From Podochytrium sp. JEL0797 (Eukaryota; Chytridiomycota; Chytridiomycetes; Chytridiales; Chytriomycetaceae): a DNA stretch of 64,000 nt. Shown here in pieces: positions 44,748 through 55,294 of the stretch. The notes below the pieces were generated by a model. That model made no database searches. It saw nothing but the letters and a program-made list of their open reading frames with translations, and was not told the DNA's origin. Position numbers and translations under genes: made by a program. Positions within the stretch are counted from its first letter, which is position 1. Every line of letters begins with the position of its first letter. The stretch lies in assembly GCA_027596195.1 (NCBI GenBank), contig JADGJG010000041.1, positions 1 through 64,000 of the forward strand. The letters run 5' to 3'.

Positions 44748-45365
44748 CCCTCCTCCCCTAAAGCACCCGCCACCCGATTGCCCCTCGCCTTGCCCCAACC
44801 GGCAGCGAATCTTCCGAATCCGCTGCCGCCCCAAAGTCCAGAGGACCCAAGCGCAAAGCGATGCATCAAGAGGCAGCCGACGTTGTGGAACGCAGGACAC
44901 TGCAAAATCGCCATTGTGTTGAAGTCGAAGTCCGAGGCGTGGCAGGTGCCGATGGGGTATGAGAAGCGGCAGCAGCATTACCCGCAGCAGCACCATCCAC
45001 AGGTTCTCGCGTACGCGCCTTACCACCAAAACGCGCTACCACATCCCATCGCTACCCCTCACACACTCCCCTCGCAACCTGCTTACGCCCCATCAACAGT
45101 ACCATCGCATTAATGGTCCCAGTTCATTTACCCCATAATGTCGCAGGACCCCAACCCGCCATCACCGCACAGCGACGGCATGCCACCACGCTTCAAAGCG
45201 GAGGAGCAAGATCGGTTACCGTCGCCGAATTCGATCCAATCGGTGTCGCCGGGGACGTTATATTCTCCAACCAGCGGCGGTGACGCGGATGCCGCTCCCG
45301 TGGATGCGAGTGGGGCCAGCGATTCCGGGTCGAGTCAGAGGAGTTATTTGGACGTGATTATTTGA
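44748..45365 (+). CDS. Pro/His/Gln-rich protein, gene model uncertain
   Basis: An intron at 45099-45146 (GTACCA to TCGCAG) joins two frames in phase. It links a Pro/His/Gln-rich segment (YEKRQQHYPQQHHPQVLAYA) to a Ser/Pro/Asp-rich C-terminus ending SQRSYLDVII, which looks like a transcription-factor tail. The 5' part is unresolved. The same DNA at about 44790-44925 is open in another frame reading SRGPKRKAMHQEAADVVERR then TLQNR, which resembles a bZIP basic region cut short. A start codon could not be fixed: candidates at 44689 and 44740 are in a third frame. A frameshifted seventh bZIP gene or a gene with unseen 5' exons are both possible. Confidence 0.35.
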
Positions 45366-45430
45366 TCCATCGTATGGGAAACGAAAATAAAAGAAACCTA
45401 CGCGCGTCCCCACGAACCGGGTTCCCGCAT

Positions 45431-48400
45431 TAATCCGAATCATCCAACGCGTCATCGTCCTCTTGTGCCCCCTCCTTGTTCTTTTTGGGATTCTGCAACT
45501 TGCCAGCGAATCTGAGAGGGGAGGCAGCGACCATACATGGGAAAGAAACACGTGAGGCACTGGCGAAGACGGTGCTGGTTCGCCGTGTGGGGGTGGACAT
45601 AGAGCACCAGCAACGCTTCGAGAATCTGGCGAACGCGATCCATAATCAGAACGGGAAACGCGTCCTCTCAACTCAACATTCAAACACACACCTGCTCATT
45701 CGCAATAAATTTCATCATCAAGAGCTTCGTCGCCCCTTCCGCCGCGAGAGTCAAGAGTCCAGGGTCTTCGTGTTGGAGACACGCAAGAATGAATGCTTGG
45801 ACGGCCGTCAGGTCCACGACAGCGGATCCGTGCACAAGGATGAGGTCGAACAGAATCTGCATTGTTGCTGACTTTAGATGAAGGCACCCAACGACCTCAG
45901 AAAAAAACTCAACCTGCAACACGAGTTTCTTGCCGTCATTCTCCTCCACTTGGAATGCGTGCAAAAACAAATTCGCATTCTCCAACGCCAGCGTCTACTC
46001 ACCCCAAACCATTAGAATACACGTCCAAATAACGAGGGGGAGGGTGCTGTAAAACTCACTCTGTCGACATAACACGCCAACCCGAGACACTGAATCCCCG
46101 TCTGTCTCAACAACGCATTGTCGTTCCGCACGCTTGGGATAATGAAGCGGTGGAGGAGCATAAGGAACGAGGTGTCCTTGTATGGGTGCTGTGCATGTTG
46201 GATTGAATTGAGTGTGAGTGGGGCACTTTGACCGTGGATAAATCAAGTTTACAAACGTACGCGTTGCATCTGTTCCAATAAAGCGCGAATAATCTCGAGA
46301 CATTGCATTTGGACCAACAGTTTGTGCATCATGGGGTCCATCTGGTGGTTAATTGCGCGTGAGTCCACGGGAACGCAGTGAGTCGCAAAAAAGATATCCC
46401 ACCTCGTCATCCAACACCGCGTCTTCCGAAGCTTCCAAAATCCCAGAAACCGCGTCCGCAACGACTCTGCCAAAATCAAGCGCAACAGCCAACTCAGTCA
46501 GAAGATTGAAAAACAAAAAACACACTCGCGTCGAAATGGGAACTCACAAAATCACATCCGCCTCCTTCACCGACATTTTTTGCAAAATCTTGATAATGTG
46601 CTGCAAATTCTCGGTCGGCAAGTCCTCGAGCACCATCAATTTGCCTGCGAAAAAATCACAAAAATCAGTACAATTCGGAGAAGCCAACATTCACAAACAA
46701 CTCAACTCAAACAAGCCTCCACACCCCTCCTCCCGGCTTCATCCATTGCAAACTCACACCACTGCGTCATTTGCAACACGCGACTCAACACAAACTCGAT
46801 CGCCTTCAACTCGCTTTCCTCCATTTCGGGTGGCGGGTTCGCAATCAGATTCCCAAAGCGTTGCAGGAGGACGGACACGTGAGTGAGGGAGGGGAGGAAG
46901 TCTTGGAGTTGGTCTTCGGACTGTGGGATGCAGAGTTTTTTTGGTCAGCAACGCGACACGGGACAGTTTGTTTTTACCTTCTTTTCATACAAACAGCGCG
47001 CGTAAATGTTGGCAAAGAAGATGAATTCAAGCGTCAAGTGTTCGTCCCACATGTCCTCTGCCGGAGATTATCAGCAATTTGTGGAAACAGAAGAGTTTTC
47101 CAAATTACCCGTCATAAAGTCCACCGTGATGAGGTTCGCAGAAATCAACGCCACCAATGCTTCTTCGGCCGCGACGGTGCGCACGTCAAGTTCTTTGAGG
47201 AACTGATGGAGGGACTGAGTTAGAAACAAACACGCGGCGCGAGGATATTCGCGAACAACGTATCCATACCGAGATGGCGTTCCAAGACTGGGCCTTCCAC
47301 CACACATCGCAAAGCATCGATTTGCACTTTTTGCGAACACCGGCGTCTCTGTTGAATTTTTTTGTGATTAGAGTTGTTGGGTGATAATCGCACGCGGCAC
47401 GGATCGGTGGATCGCATGACATTCGACGCGTTGCGCTGACGTCTCGCATCGAGATATCGCCCCACTCAACCTCAAAACATCATCCCCCGGACATATAATT
47501 ACACACACAAGGCCCCCCAACACACACACAATCATACACACCTGTCTTTCAACCCAACCGCCAACAACGCAGTCCGAACTTCTCTCGGCAAATCGAGCAT
47601 ATCATGCACGCAGGCAGAAATCTTTTGGTACAGCATGCGACGGACACCCACGTCGACATCGTTGGCGCGTTGGAGGAGCGGGATGAGGGATTGGGACGAA
47701 AGGTCAATGTTCCAGAGGAGGGTTTTGCGGACATCGCTGGGGGTTGAAATCGAGGGTTAAAATCACACGCGTTTTTCGAGTTTCGGAGTGTTAAATTCGA
47801 ATTTCGATTTGGAGACTGGAGTTGCCGTTTTCGATACATGGCAGCGATTCGGGTGCAAGATGGCAGTAGAAAACTCACGCGCAGGGGTCGCCAGTCATTA
47901 GGTCAATCAAGACGGCAACGACCTGCTCGTCGACATCTTCGGCGGGACCCTGGAAACGTGTGAGGGCCAGGGAGGCCTGGACGCGCACGTGTTGATCCTT
48001 GTCTCTTGCACGCATGATCAGGACCGTTTTGAGGGACTCGTGGAGGGTGTCGCTAAATACGTTGTAATTGTGAGCATTCCTCACGTATGACCCCGCGAAC
48101 ACAAACACTCACTCAATCTCGTGGACCAAATTCAGCAGCACAAATAGCAACTGACATACTCTGAAGCGCACGTGGCTCTGCTTCGCCAAACTTCCGTTCA
48201 CCAAGCGCTTGAGCAGAAACAAAACGAGGCTCTGATCCTTCCTCGCGAGAGTCTCGACAAAGCGCAGCGACTTTGCGGCCGCGTCCTTTGCGACTTTCTT
48301 TGTTGCGCAGACGCAAAGAACGCAGCGCCAAACGACGCGGCGCCACTCTTTCGTCGCAACGGCAACGGCGCCCGCTTTCGACGACGACAAATCCATCGCG

Positions 48401-48510
48401 AGAACTTCCTTGGCGAGGCGAGAATGCGCACCAGCGTCCAAAGAAGCCTCGGAAAAGAGCGACGCCATGTGCTGGTGCGCGAGGGCGAGCGTTTCTTCTG
48501 TCGATGCCAT
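45431..48510 (-). CDS. YCG1: Condensin complex subunit 3 (Ycg1/Cap-G)
   Basis: HEAT-repeat subunit of condensin, binding DNA and promoting mitotic chromosome compaction. About a dozen short exons on the minus strand start at MASTEETLALAHQHMASLFS. The conserved block reads LKTVLIMRARDKDQHVRVQA, then DPC, DVRKTLLWNIDL, and the RANDVDVGVRRMLYQKISAC stretch, typical of Cap-G HEAT repeats, then VGLKDRDAGVRKKCKSML. Later exons continue the HEAT/Cnd3 region (LEFIFFANIYARCLYEK; MLLHRFIIPSVRNDNALLRQ; GIQCLGLACYVD). The C-terminus is lysine-rich then acidic (KKNKEGAQEDDDALDDSD). By my exon sum it is roughly 650-700 aa, shorter than the usual ~1,000, so either exons are missed or the protein is compact. 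Exon ends are approximate. Confidence 0.82.
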
Positions 48511-48603
48511 GGCTGTCAAAAAAGTTTCGTTTTTCGGACAAAAACTTGTGGTACCTGACCTCCTTCTATCTCGTTGACCGGCTACGACCAATATTCCCTC
48601 GGC

Positions 48604-49538
48604 ATGGATCTGTTTAATGAAGGCAAACTACACGAGGGTGTCGAAGCCATAGCGCAGGCTTACACGATGCTCTCGGTTGAGAAGCCGCCGCACGAAGCGT
48701 TTTGGCACTGTCTCCTGACCACTGCGCCGTATTGCCAATCGCAACACGACGATCCCTTCCTCAAATCGATGCTGAAAAATCCGCACTCTCCCACTCTGCA
48801 TCGTGCGCTGGCTGCATCTACTCGTGGTATCCACTTCAACCTTGGCCTGGACCATAAAGCCGCCGCAACCCAGTTCCGCAAGGCCCTTTTGCTCTGCGAC
48901 TCATTGACCTCGAAAGAACTCGACGAGCAAATCATTGTCAACGACCAACTCGAGCTGGCTTCTGTCGAGGCGTATTTGTTGCAAGACGATTCTCCACGGG
49001 TTGCGGCGAAACTTCAACTGCAACACATGGGACTCGCAAGATGCTTCTCGGAGGAGGAGATGTCCAGACTCAGGGCTCCACTAGAGGAAAACAAATCGTC
49101 GCCAATTTTGTTCGAGATGGGCAACTTTTATCAGCCGAGTCCCCCATCTTTCAGAAAAGGGTCGTTCATGTTCCTGGACAGGAGCGTAATAGGTGCGGTG
49201 CTCTACCCGGCAACGCATTCAGCGGAAAGGAAGTGAGGCTCAAGAAGTGTCAGCAATGTCACGCTCAGTATTACAGCTCTCGAGACTGTCAACGCGCTGC
49301 TTGGAAACAGGGCCACAAGCTCATCTGTCGTGCACCAGAGATCCTCGTTCAATTCGATCTCATGCGTGTTCATGGCCTTGCGAATCCCCCGTTTGCCGAC
49401 ATGAATGGGAAAGTTTATGAGGTTCAAGGAAAAGGGGTTAGACTCCATGAGGCCGCAGAATCATGGAATCAGTCTGTTGACCCTAGATGTGGCGATGGGT
49501 TCAAACCCTCGTTCGGAGCCTTCGTGAATACGGAATGA
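48604..49538 (+). pseudogene. TPR-MYND zinc-finger gene, copy 1, with frameshift
   Basis: The N-terminal frame (MDLFNEGKLHEGVEAIAQAY to about 49090) is TPR-like helical repeat sequence. A second frame from about 49080 continues RGKQIVANFVRDGQLLSAES and then an MYND-type zinc finger, KKCQQCHAQYYSSRDCQRAA, WKQGHKLIC. The segment resembles SMYD-type proteins just before the catalytic SET core, but no SET domain follows and the frame stops at 49538. No GT-AG intron explains the frame change near 49080, and the first Cys pair of the finger is incomplete (RNRCG). Homology to copy 2 extends upstream of this Met, with the equivalent start codon apparently lost (TCG at 48571). It is divergent from condensin, 94 bp away. 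Confidence 0.6.
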
Positions 49539-50169
49539 GTCAACTGCGGCATCCTGCACCACTTTCAAGTTCGACGTAATTGCATATTGCAGTTCAACCT
49601 TAGTTGTAACGCGCGCATGCGCACAAGGCATTCGTTATCGCGTTACTGCTGAGGAAATGCGCGAAATGTCAACAAAGCTCACAAGAAGGTGTCGAAGGAA
49701 ATGACTCGAAACCGGCAAAGCCAAAGCTTCCGTTGACATGAGCACAGCTGGAAGGATTCAATGGCAACACGGCCGAGGGCCATGGTTTGGTCATGTTCTT
49801 TCCTGGGTCTCGCCGATGAACCCGACGAGACTCAGGACAGAACAGAAGCGTGTGGGTCCCCCCGAAGGGCTCGCCGATTACCTGTGACTGAATTTCATTC
49901 TGTCGGGTTAAACGCTCGCTCGCCCCGATACGCGTCATTTTCCTTGACTTCTTGTTTATTTGAGTATCTTCTCAAGTGGGACCAATTGGAAACAGATTCA
50001 TGGTGGTTGCTTTTGATCTCCTATCCTGTTGATAAATACGCAGATTTTTTCGCTACATTGCCAAACGTATTAATTAAATGCCCTTTCATCCAGCCCGACT
50101 CTCATCCTCCAACCAACTCCTCCCAATTCCACCTCTCCTCCTTGAACATGACGCGTGTGAGATTACTGG
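49539..50169. other. Gene-free stretch between the inverted MYND copies
   Basis: No intact gene. ORFs on both strands lack domains. The right end passes into the degraded tail of MYND copy 2. Confidence 0.45.
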
Positions 50170-51085
50170 GCTTCACAATCACTTCAAATTCCACCCCCCA
50201 AATACGAAACAATCCATTTCGCCTCCTCACTCGACGATGCAGGAGCTGGACCGCGAATCTCATATATGTTGGCGTTCATGAACGCGTGTTGTTCATTCTG
50301 CAGCCCATGAATACGGACCAGATCAAATTTGACGAAATCGGTTGGAACGCGACACATTTGCTTGTGACCCGACCTCCAAGCTTTGCGTTGACACTCGGAC
50401 GAACAAGAATATTTGCTGAGACAGCCTTGACACTTTTTGAGGCTTCGGTCGCCCAGAGAGTAGGCACTCGTCGCATTTGTGTCCGATGTCCTCGAGAGCG
50501 GGGAATGCTGTCTGCAAGCTGGGAAGTTCGAACGCGCGGCGCCCCTCGGACATGAGTCCCACCATCACCGTTTGTTGTTGATCTTCCCCCGGTTTCGAGT
50601 TGATTCGCTCGCGCATCATTTGCTTGGCAAAGCTCAGAAACGACTCGGGAGCCTGCAGATGCCAGCGTATCAAAAGTGTCCCGGTATCCGGGTCCGTCTC
50701 TATAGAGATCTCTGCATTGAGTTCGTCCTTGGTGAGTTTCCCGCACGGCGAAACGATCTTGCGTAGTTGGATCATGGCTTCCTCAAAGTCACCCAACTAC
50801 AGACCGGCGTACTTAAGAGGTGGAAAGAGCGCGGTGGAGCATCTGGTTTTGCGTGTTGGTCTCAATGTCTTTGAAGAAGGCCGCGTCGGCGCTGTTGCAG
50901 AGGCCGCGGTGTTCGTTGAAAATGTTGTACAGGTTGAAGAGACAGATCCAGGCCTTGCCATTTGAGGAAAGCAGAGGATATGCCTGCTTGTATGCATCCA
51001 TGCTTTTGCGTTAGTGACCCGCAAGGAAGAGCTAGTTGGCTTGGTCAAACAGGGATTCGCCTTGGGAGTCGCCAGTCACCATGTG
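50170..51085 (-). pseudogene. TPR-MYND gene, copy 2, inverted and degraded
   Basis: Read on the minus strand, this is homologous to copy 1 along its length: QAYPLLSS, MLHRALSTSLKYAGL, KLTKDELNAEISIE, KCDECLLSGR, then KKCQGCLSKYSCSSECQRKA, WRSGHKQMC and FVKFDLVRIHGLQNEQHA. These align with QAYTML, LHRALAAS, SLTSKELDEQIIVND, RCGAL, KKCQQCHAQYYSSRDCQRAA and VQFDLMRVHGLANPPFA. The frame is broken by at least one stop (after KYAGL), a frame change after RALSTS, another within the MYND finger, and in-frame stops near the N-terminus (after SLFDQAN and LFLAGH). It is clearly a decayed paralogue, in opposite orientation to copy 1. Confidence 0.65.
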
Positions 51086-51380
51086 ATAATGAAATTGAAA
51101 AATCAGATGGGCCCACGAGCCCACCACGAACCCTGCACGATCCCAAGAGTTTTGACTGCAGTTTGAGAAGTGGGTTTCTGTTTCGCGTCCGGAAGGTCGG
51201 ATTGCTCTGACTTTGGCACAAACGAATCCAACTACTGTATGCGGACTACGCGATTTAGGTGCTAGCCAGTGCCGGATTTAACTGCTTCACGTCGCCGAAT
51301 ATTTTTCTGAAACTCAATCGACAGGACTGTATTCCGCGCGTCTACCACAAACCTCTCTAATAGTCAATTTATTGAACTGT
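51086..51380. other. Spacer between MYND copy 2 and the glycosyltransferase gene
   Basis: About 300 bp. Nothing recognised. It should include the glycosyltransferase 3' UTR. Confidence 0.4.
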
Positions 51381-52905
51381 TTACCCACGCAGATATTCCG
51401 CTGCTTCCTTACGCAACCAGCCCATCCTCGTCTCCATCAAATACCGATCATACTCATACGCCTCCCTCGCCTTGGCACCCAGCGCCTGTCGCTCTTCCAA
51501 ACTCAACGCGATCACCTTCTCGACTGCAGCACAAATTGCATCACTTGACACGTGGACGGGGGAAACAAAGTATGGCTCCTGAAATAACTGGTAGTCTGCA
51601 AAGGGGGGGGGGGGTAAGAAACGCGCTCCCTTCCCCGCAAAGTTTCCTAGAATTTCGAACGAAAAGATACCTTCAGCCACGGGAGGCTTATGCCCAATCA
51701 AAACTCCACTCTCCCCATCCACCACAAGCTCATTCATGGGCGCATGATCCGTCGTCACCACCAACGCGCCCAGAGACCTCGCCTCATTAATATAATGCCC
51801 ATACCCCTCCTGATTCGACGGACACACATGCACCCCAGAATCCCTCTGCAAATCCCTCAACACCCGTGCCTCCAACCGCGTATAGACGTCAATGTTGTCA
51901 GGAACCGGGCCTTTCGTGTTGTCCTCCTTTTCGTACCCCTCGCGCGGTCGGTTCCCCACAATCACGAGTTTGGGCCACTCCGGGTGTCGTTTCCAGCAGT
52001 TGTAGAGTTGGACGGTGGATTTGCGACCCGAGGTGCCGTGGATGTGGATGAATTGGGTAAAGTTTTGCGCCGGTGGGCCTTCGGTGGTTGCGAAATCGGG
52101 AATCGGGTCGAGAAGATCGAGACTGCTGTGAGACATGTACACAAGCTGCGCGTTGAAGGGTGTGAATTGGGACATGGAAGGATCGTAACTCTCCGCCAGG
52201 AATGGATCAGGAGAATGGATCGTCCACGGAGAATCAAGATCCGGTTGAATCAGCAATCCATTCGCTTTGAGGTACTTTCGAATCGCCAGACACGCGATCT
52301 TGGTTTTGCACAGCACTTTGCTCGTTCGTTCGAAATGGGAGCTCTGCGTTTTGGATATTTGTTCGAGGTTCGGTGCCCAAAAGTTGCGATGGGTTGTCGA
52401 GTTGCTGAAGAAGAAGGGGCGTGCGGATTCGAAGTGGAGGAAGGTGGATCGCGGGCAGAGTTTGAGTTTCAGAGTGTTTGTTGCGTCGTCGAATTCGGGA
52501 TTCAGGCGGGCATCGGCGTGCAGAATGTATTGGGCAAAGTCGGAGCAATGGCCCATGGATCTTCCGTCTATACATGCGAGGGGCTTGTTTAGTGGTGATC
52601 AAAAATCAATTGTAATAACCTTGATGGACCATGATTTCCAGCGGAGCACAGTGGCCGAGATACAGACTCCGCTGGACTGCAAGGGGATCTGAGGGGTTGC
52701 TTGCAGTGGAAACTGCGCAGTGCTTGTCGATGGTCCATTCGGAGCCTTCGTGGCAGAGGGCAACCAACTCGGTGGTTGAGAAGGTATCGAAACCAGCGGG
52801 TGGTGATCGCGAGTGCGAGAAGACCGAAGAGGATGCAAACGGAAAGCTTTGGACGTTGTTGTCAGCCCGTGCGAATGCGGCGAGGAGCAGAATGAGGCCA
52901 ATCAT
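51381..52905 (-). CDS. Secretory-pathway glycosyltransferase (GT4/group 1-like)
   Basis: Three exons (52905-52620, 52567-51671, 51595-51381) join in phase to 465 aa. The N-terminus (MIGLILLLAAFARA) is a signal peptide or short anchor, placing the enzyme in the ER/Golgi lumen or outside the cell. The C-terminal half resembles GT-B glycosyltransferases: KLVIVGNRPREGYEKE, VHVCPSNQEGYGHYINEARS, LGALVVTTDHAPMNELV, where the EGYGHYINEARS glutamate block corresponds to the donor-binding E-x7-E region. An N-glycosylation site (NST) and several cysteines lie in the first half. Donor and acceptor are not predictable. The second intron carries a C tract just before its acceptor. Confidence 0.75.
51603..51613. 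repeat. G/C homopolymer in glycosyltransferase intron
   Basis: A G run on the plus strand (C run in the transcript) lies immediately before the TTTGCAG acceptor of the second intron, acting as the polypyrimidine tract. It is like the C tracts at 52-76, 22904-22919 and 31321-31343. Confidence 0.6.
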
Positions 52906-53442
52906 CGTCGTTTACGGATTGGCTCGGATTGGGCTTTTCGAGAAAATTTCATCGGAACCGGAAGGAATTGCCACCGCGCTTCCAAGCATCTTTCAAGGGA
53001 ATCGCCCCCACTCTCCATCTTGCGTGAAGGTTACACAATTAAATGCGTTGTGAAAGGACCGTGGCAATCTTGTGTCAGATTCAATGTCACATCTTCCTTT
53101 TTGAGTCCGTCACGTTCAACAAGACCACTGAATCGAAAACGCAACTTCGGAACATTATTTGTTCCCAACACGGCAACACCAGGTGCAATTTTTTGAGTCA
53201 TTGACATATTTCACATGTAGATGTACCACAGCTTTCTCTCAAAGAGCAAGAGGGGAGAAGGGGAATAGCGATCGATTCATTCGAACAAGTGCCATCTGCA
53301 TCAAAATGAATGAATGAAAATTGAAAAAGTTATTCATTTCGTTATACACGTCCAATCGGATCGATTTGCGGTGCAAAACGACTGGGGAACGCGTTGCGGG
53401 CAGAGTAGAGAACATAAAAGCTTTGCAAATCAAAGAATCACA
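52906..53442. other. Glycosyltransferase upstream region, tRNA 5' flank
   Basis: About 540 bp. Plus-strand ORFs here are extensions antisense to the glycosyltransferase and are not supported. No further gene seen. Confidence 0.45.
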
Positions 53443-53515
53443 GCCCGGTTAGCTCAATCGGCAGAGCGTAAGACTCTTAATCTTAAGGTTGCGGGTTCGA
53501 CCCCCGCATTGGGCT
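53443..53515 (+). tRNA. trnK-CUU: tRNA-Lys (CUU)
   Basis: A 73-nt cloverleaf. The acceptor stem GCCCGGT pairs with ATTGGGC (two G-T pairs). The D arm is GCTC/GAGC. The anticodon stem TAAGA/TCTTA encloses the loop CTCTTAA with anticodon CTT. The T arm is GCGGG-TTCGACC-CCCGC. No intron; CCA is not encoded, as usual in eukaryotes. Confidence 0.93.
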
Positions 53516-53848
53516 GAGTACATTTTTTGGGCCGCGTGATTTATGCCCAGGGTGGCGCCATGACAAATAGTTTGTGACATGCGGTCTGGAAATGCTTCGC
53601 ATTGCAGTCGAAAAATAGAACAATGTTTGTTTTTGAATTTGTGAGATTGAATTTGAACTTGAGTGCCAAATTCCCAGGCTGACTAATTTTTGTGGCTGGA
53701 CATGGATTTTCATGCTCCACACACAACTTCAACATTTTTTTAATATTATTAGGGGCTGGCATTGGGTAGAATATAGAAGAACTTGTAATGATTGCAACCA
53801 AGATAACTTTTTTATTGACCAAGAAAAAGGAAAGAAAAGGAAAGAAAA
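53516..53848. other. Spacer between tRNA-Lys and the 207-aa ORF
   Basis: About 330 bp of AT-rich DNA with a T-rich stretch after the tRNA. Nothing else recognised. Confidence 0.4.
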
Positions 53849-54472
53849 TCAGTGCTTTTTGGTTGGAGGAGCACTCAAAGAAGCACCGGTACTGTCTCTG
53901 GAGACAAACTTGCGCTTGCTCACAGCAGTCTTGACCTCCGTTGGTGGTTTTTGGGAACCCGAATTCAGGTGGCAGTAGTCGTAATTGATTACTTGAATGG
54001 TAAGGTCGAAAGGGGCCTTGGCGGAAGTCCAAGTTCCTGTAACCTGCAGAGGGCAATCATGAGAAGGTCCGGGGCGATGTTGAGCAGCCAGTTCAGAGTC
54101 GTTGTACTCAGCCAAGATGGACGAATTCGTTTTGGTCAACGAGTTGTACGAGGTTGCTGCGACCGATTTCTTTGCCAGATCAAACTGGCCATGTAGAACT
54201 ATCAAACTCAAAAGCTCCACCGCATCATCTTCTGGGATGGGAAGCTCAACGAAATGGCTCACGAGAATCATGAGCTGGTTGCTGGCATCCTTGACCAGAC
54301 GACCATGGTAGTGGATAATGGTGTCACTTTTCAAGGTGTGGGTGGAGAAGATTTTGGTTGCTACAGTAGTGGAAGACCCATCAGCCCTTGGGGCACAAAC
54401 CAGCATTTGGTAACACTGTGTGGCTTTCTCAAGCTCGCCAATGATGCAAGCAATGCCTGTGACTTGGACCAT
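53849..54472 (-). CDS. Unknown protein with two similar beta-rich modules (OB-fold-like?)
   Basis: Single exon, 207 aa. It starts MVQVTGIACIIGELEKATQC and ends in a basic tail KRKFVSRDSTGASLSAPPTK. Two segments share a pattern: IIHYHGRLVKDASNQLMILV then SHFVELP, and LQVTGTWTSAKAPFDLTIQV then INYDYCHL. Both read xxGx(8)L-x-I-x-V, which is what repeated OB-fold-like modules would give. I do not recognise the family, and a single-stranded DNA-binding role is speculation from this pattern. It sits about 0.8 kb from the end of the Helitron gene on the same strand, and has a strong TATA box 65 bp upstream of its ATG, so it may be an accessory gene of that element. Confidence 0.6.
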   Translation of the reverse strand: MVQVTGIACIIGELEKATQCYQMLVCAPRADGSSTTVATKIFSTHTLKSDTIIHYHGRLVKDASNQLMILVSHFVELPIPEDDAVELLSLIVLHGQFDLAKKSVAATSYNSLTKTNSSILAEYNDSELAAQHRPGPSHDCPLQVTGTWTSAKAPFDLTIQVINYDYCHLNSGSQKPPTEVKTAVSKRKFVSRDSTGASLSAPPTKKH

Positions 54473-55294
54473 TATGATTGAGTAGTGAGTTTGATGGAAA
54501 AGATGAACTGGAAAAGAAATATCGAGATTTTGCCTGCCTTTTATACTAGAAATGTTGTTTTATTGACTCGTTCTGATGCAAAAGTGCTTCCGAATTTTTT
54601 TTGAACCTGGTAATTTTGGAAGGGAGGCAGGGTTCAATTTTTGAGCACATGGAGCAACCCACTGCCTTCACTGGGATTTGCTAGCATTTTTGGATCATTA
54701 TAGTTGACTGAGTGCAGTGGAAAGGTCAGCGGTTTTTTTTTGATTCATTCTGATTAGAAAACGTATTGATTTTTTTGCACGGATTCGATTGAGTTTTGAA
54801 CCTGTGTGGCCAATTGGCGAGTGGTGCGATCTCATGGGCCAACGCGAGGCCTTTACAAAGCCTTGCCAGCACTTTCTCCTTTCAATTTTGGTTTGCTAGC
54901 ATGCTCACAGTCAGTATGTCACGAAAGCAGTTGAATGAGGGACAAAAGTCGTGGAGACAACTGGGGGTGCCACTTTGGCCAAATGAAATGGCATGGCACA
55001 ATACAAATCGATTTGCGCATGCTTTGTGCAGAAACTATTTATCCTTTCTTCCAACTCCCCTTTTAATCCCAATTTGAAGGAAATATGAGAAGAGATGTAT
55101 TTTTTGGTATTCTTTTGGCCAATCTTTCCCGCCTGAAAGCGACATGAACACGACAAACTCGAAAAACTCGGTCAGAAATTCTATGTCATGATTAACCAAA
55201 TAATCAAGTTTCCCACGCAAGGCAACCATTGGAATTGATGGAACTGAGCCAGTCTTTCGTTTGAAAGTGAAGAAATATAATAGACAAAGCACCT
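54473..55294. other. Spacer between the 207-aa ORF and the Helitron gene
   Basis: About 820 bp. Minus-strand ORFs at about 54911-55292 have no recognised domain. Two stretches (about 54560-54690 and 54740-54910) look loosely alike, each with a CTGATNA...TTTTTT...GAACCTG pattern followed by a TTTGCTAGCAT motif, suggesting an old duplication. The Helitron gene's 3' end lies here. Confidence 0.4.
54537..54546 (-). promoter_or_regulatory. TATA box of the 207-aa ORF
   Basis: GTATAAAAGG on the minus strand, 65 bp upstream of the ATG at 54472: a consensus TATA element, which few genes in this window have. Confidence 0.6.

Noticed and set aside
49761..50555. A 264-codon plus-strand ORF
   Set aside because: It runs antisense to the recognisable MYND copy 2 and has no domain of its own.
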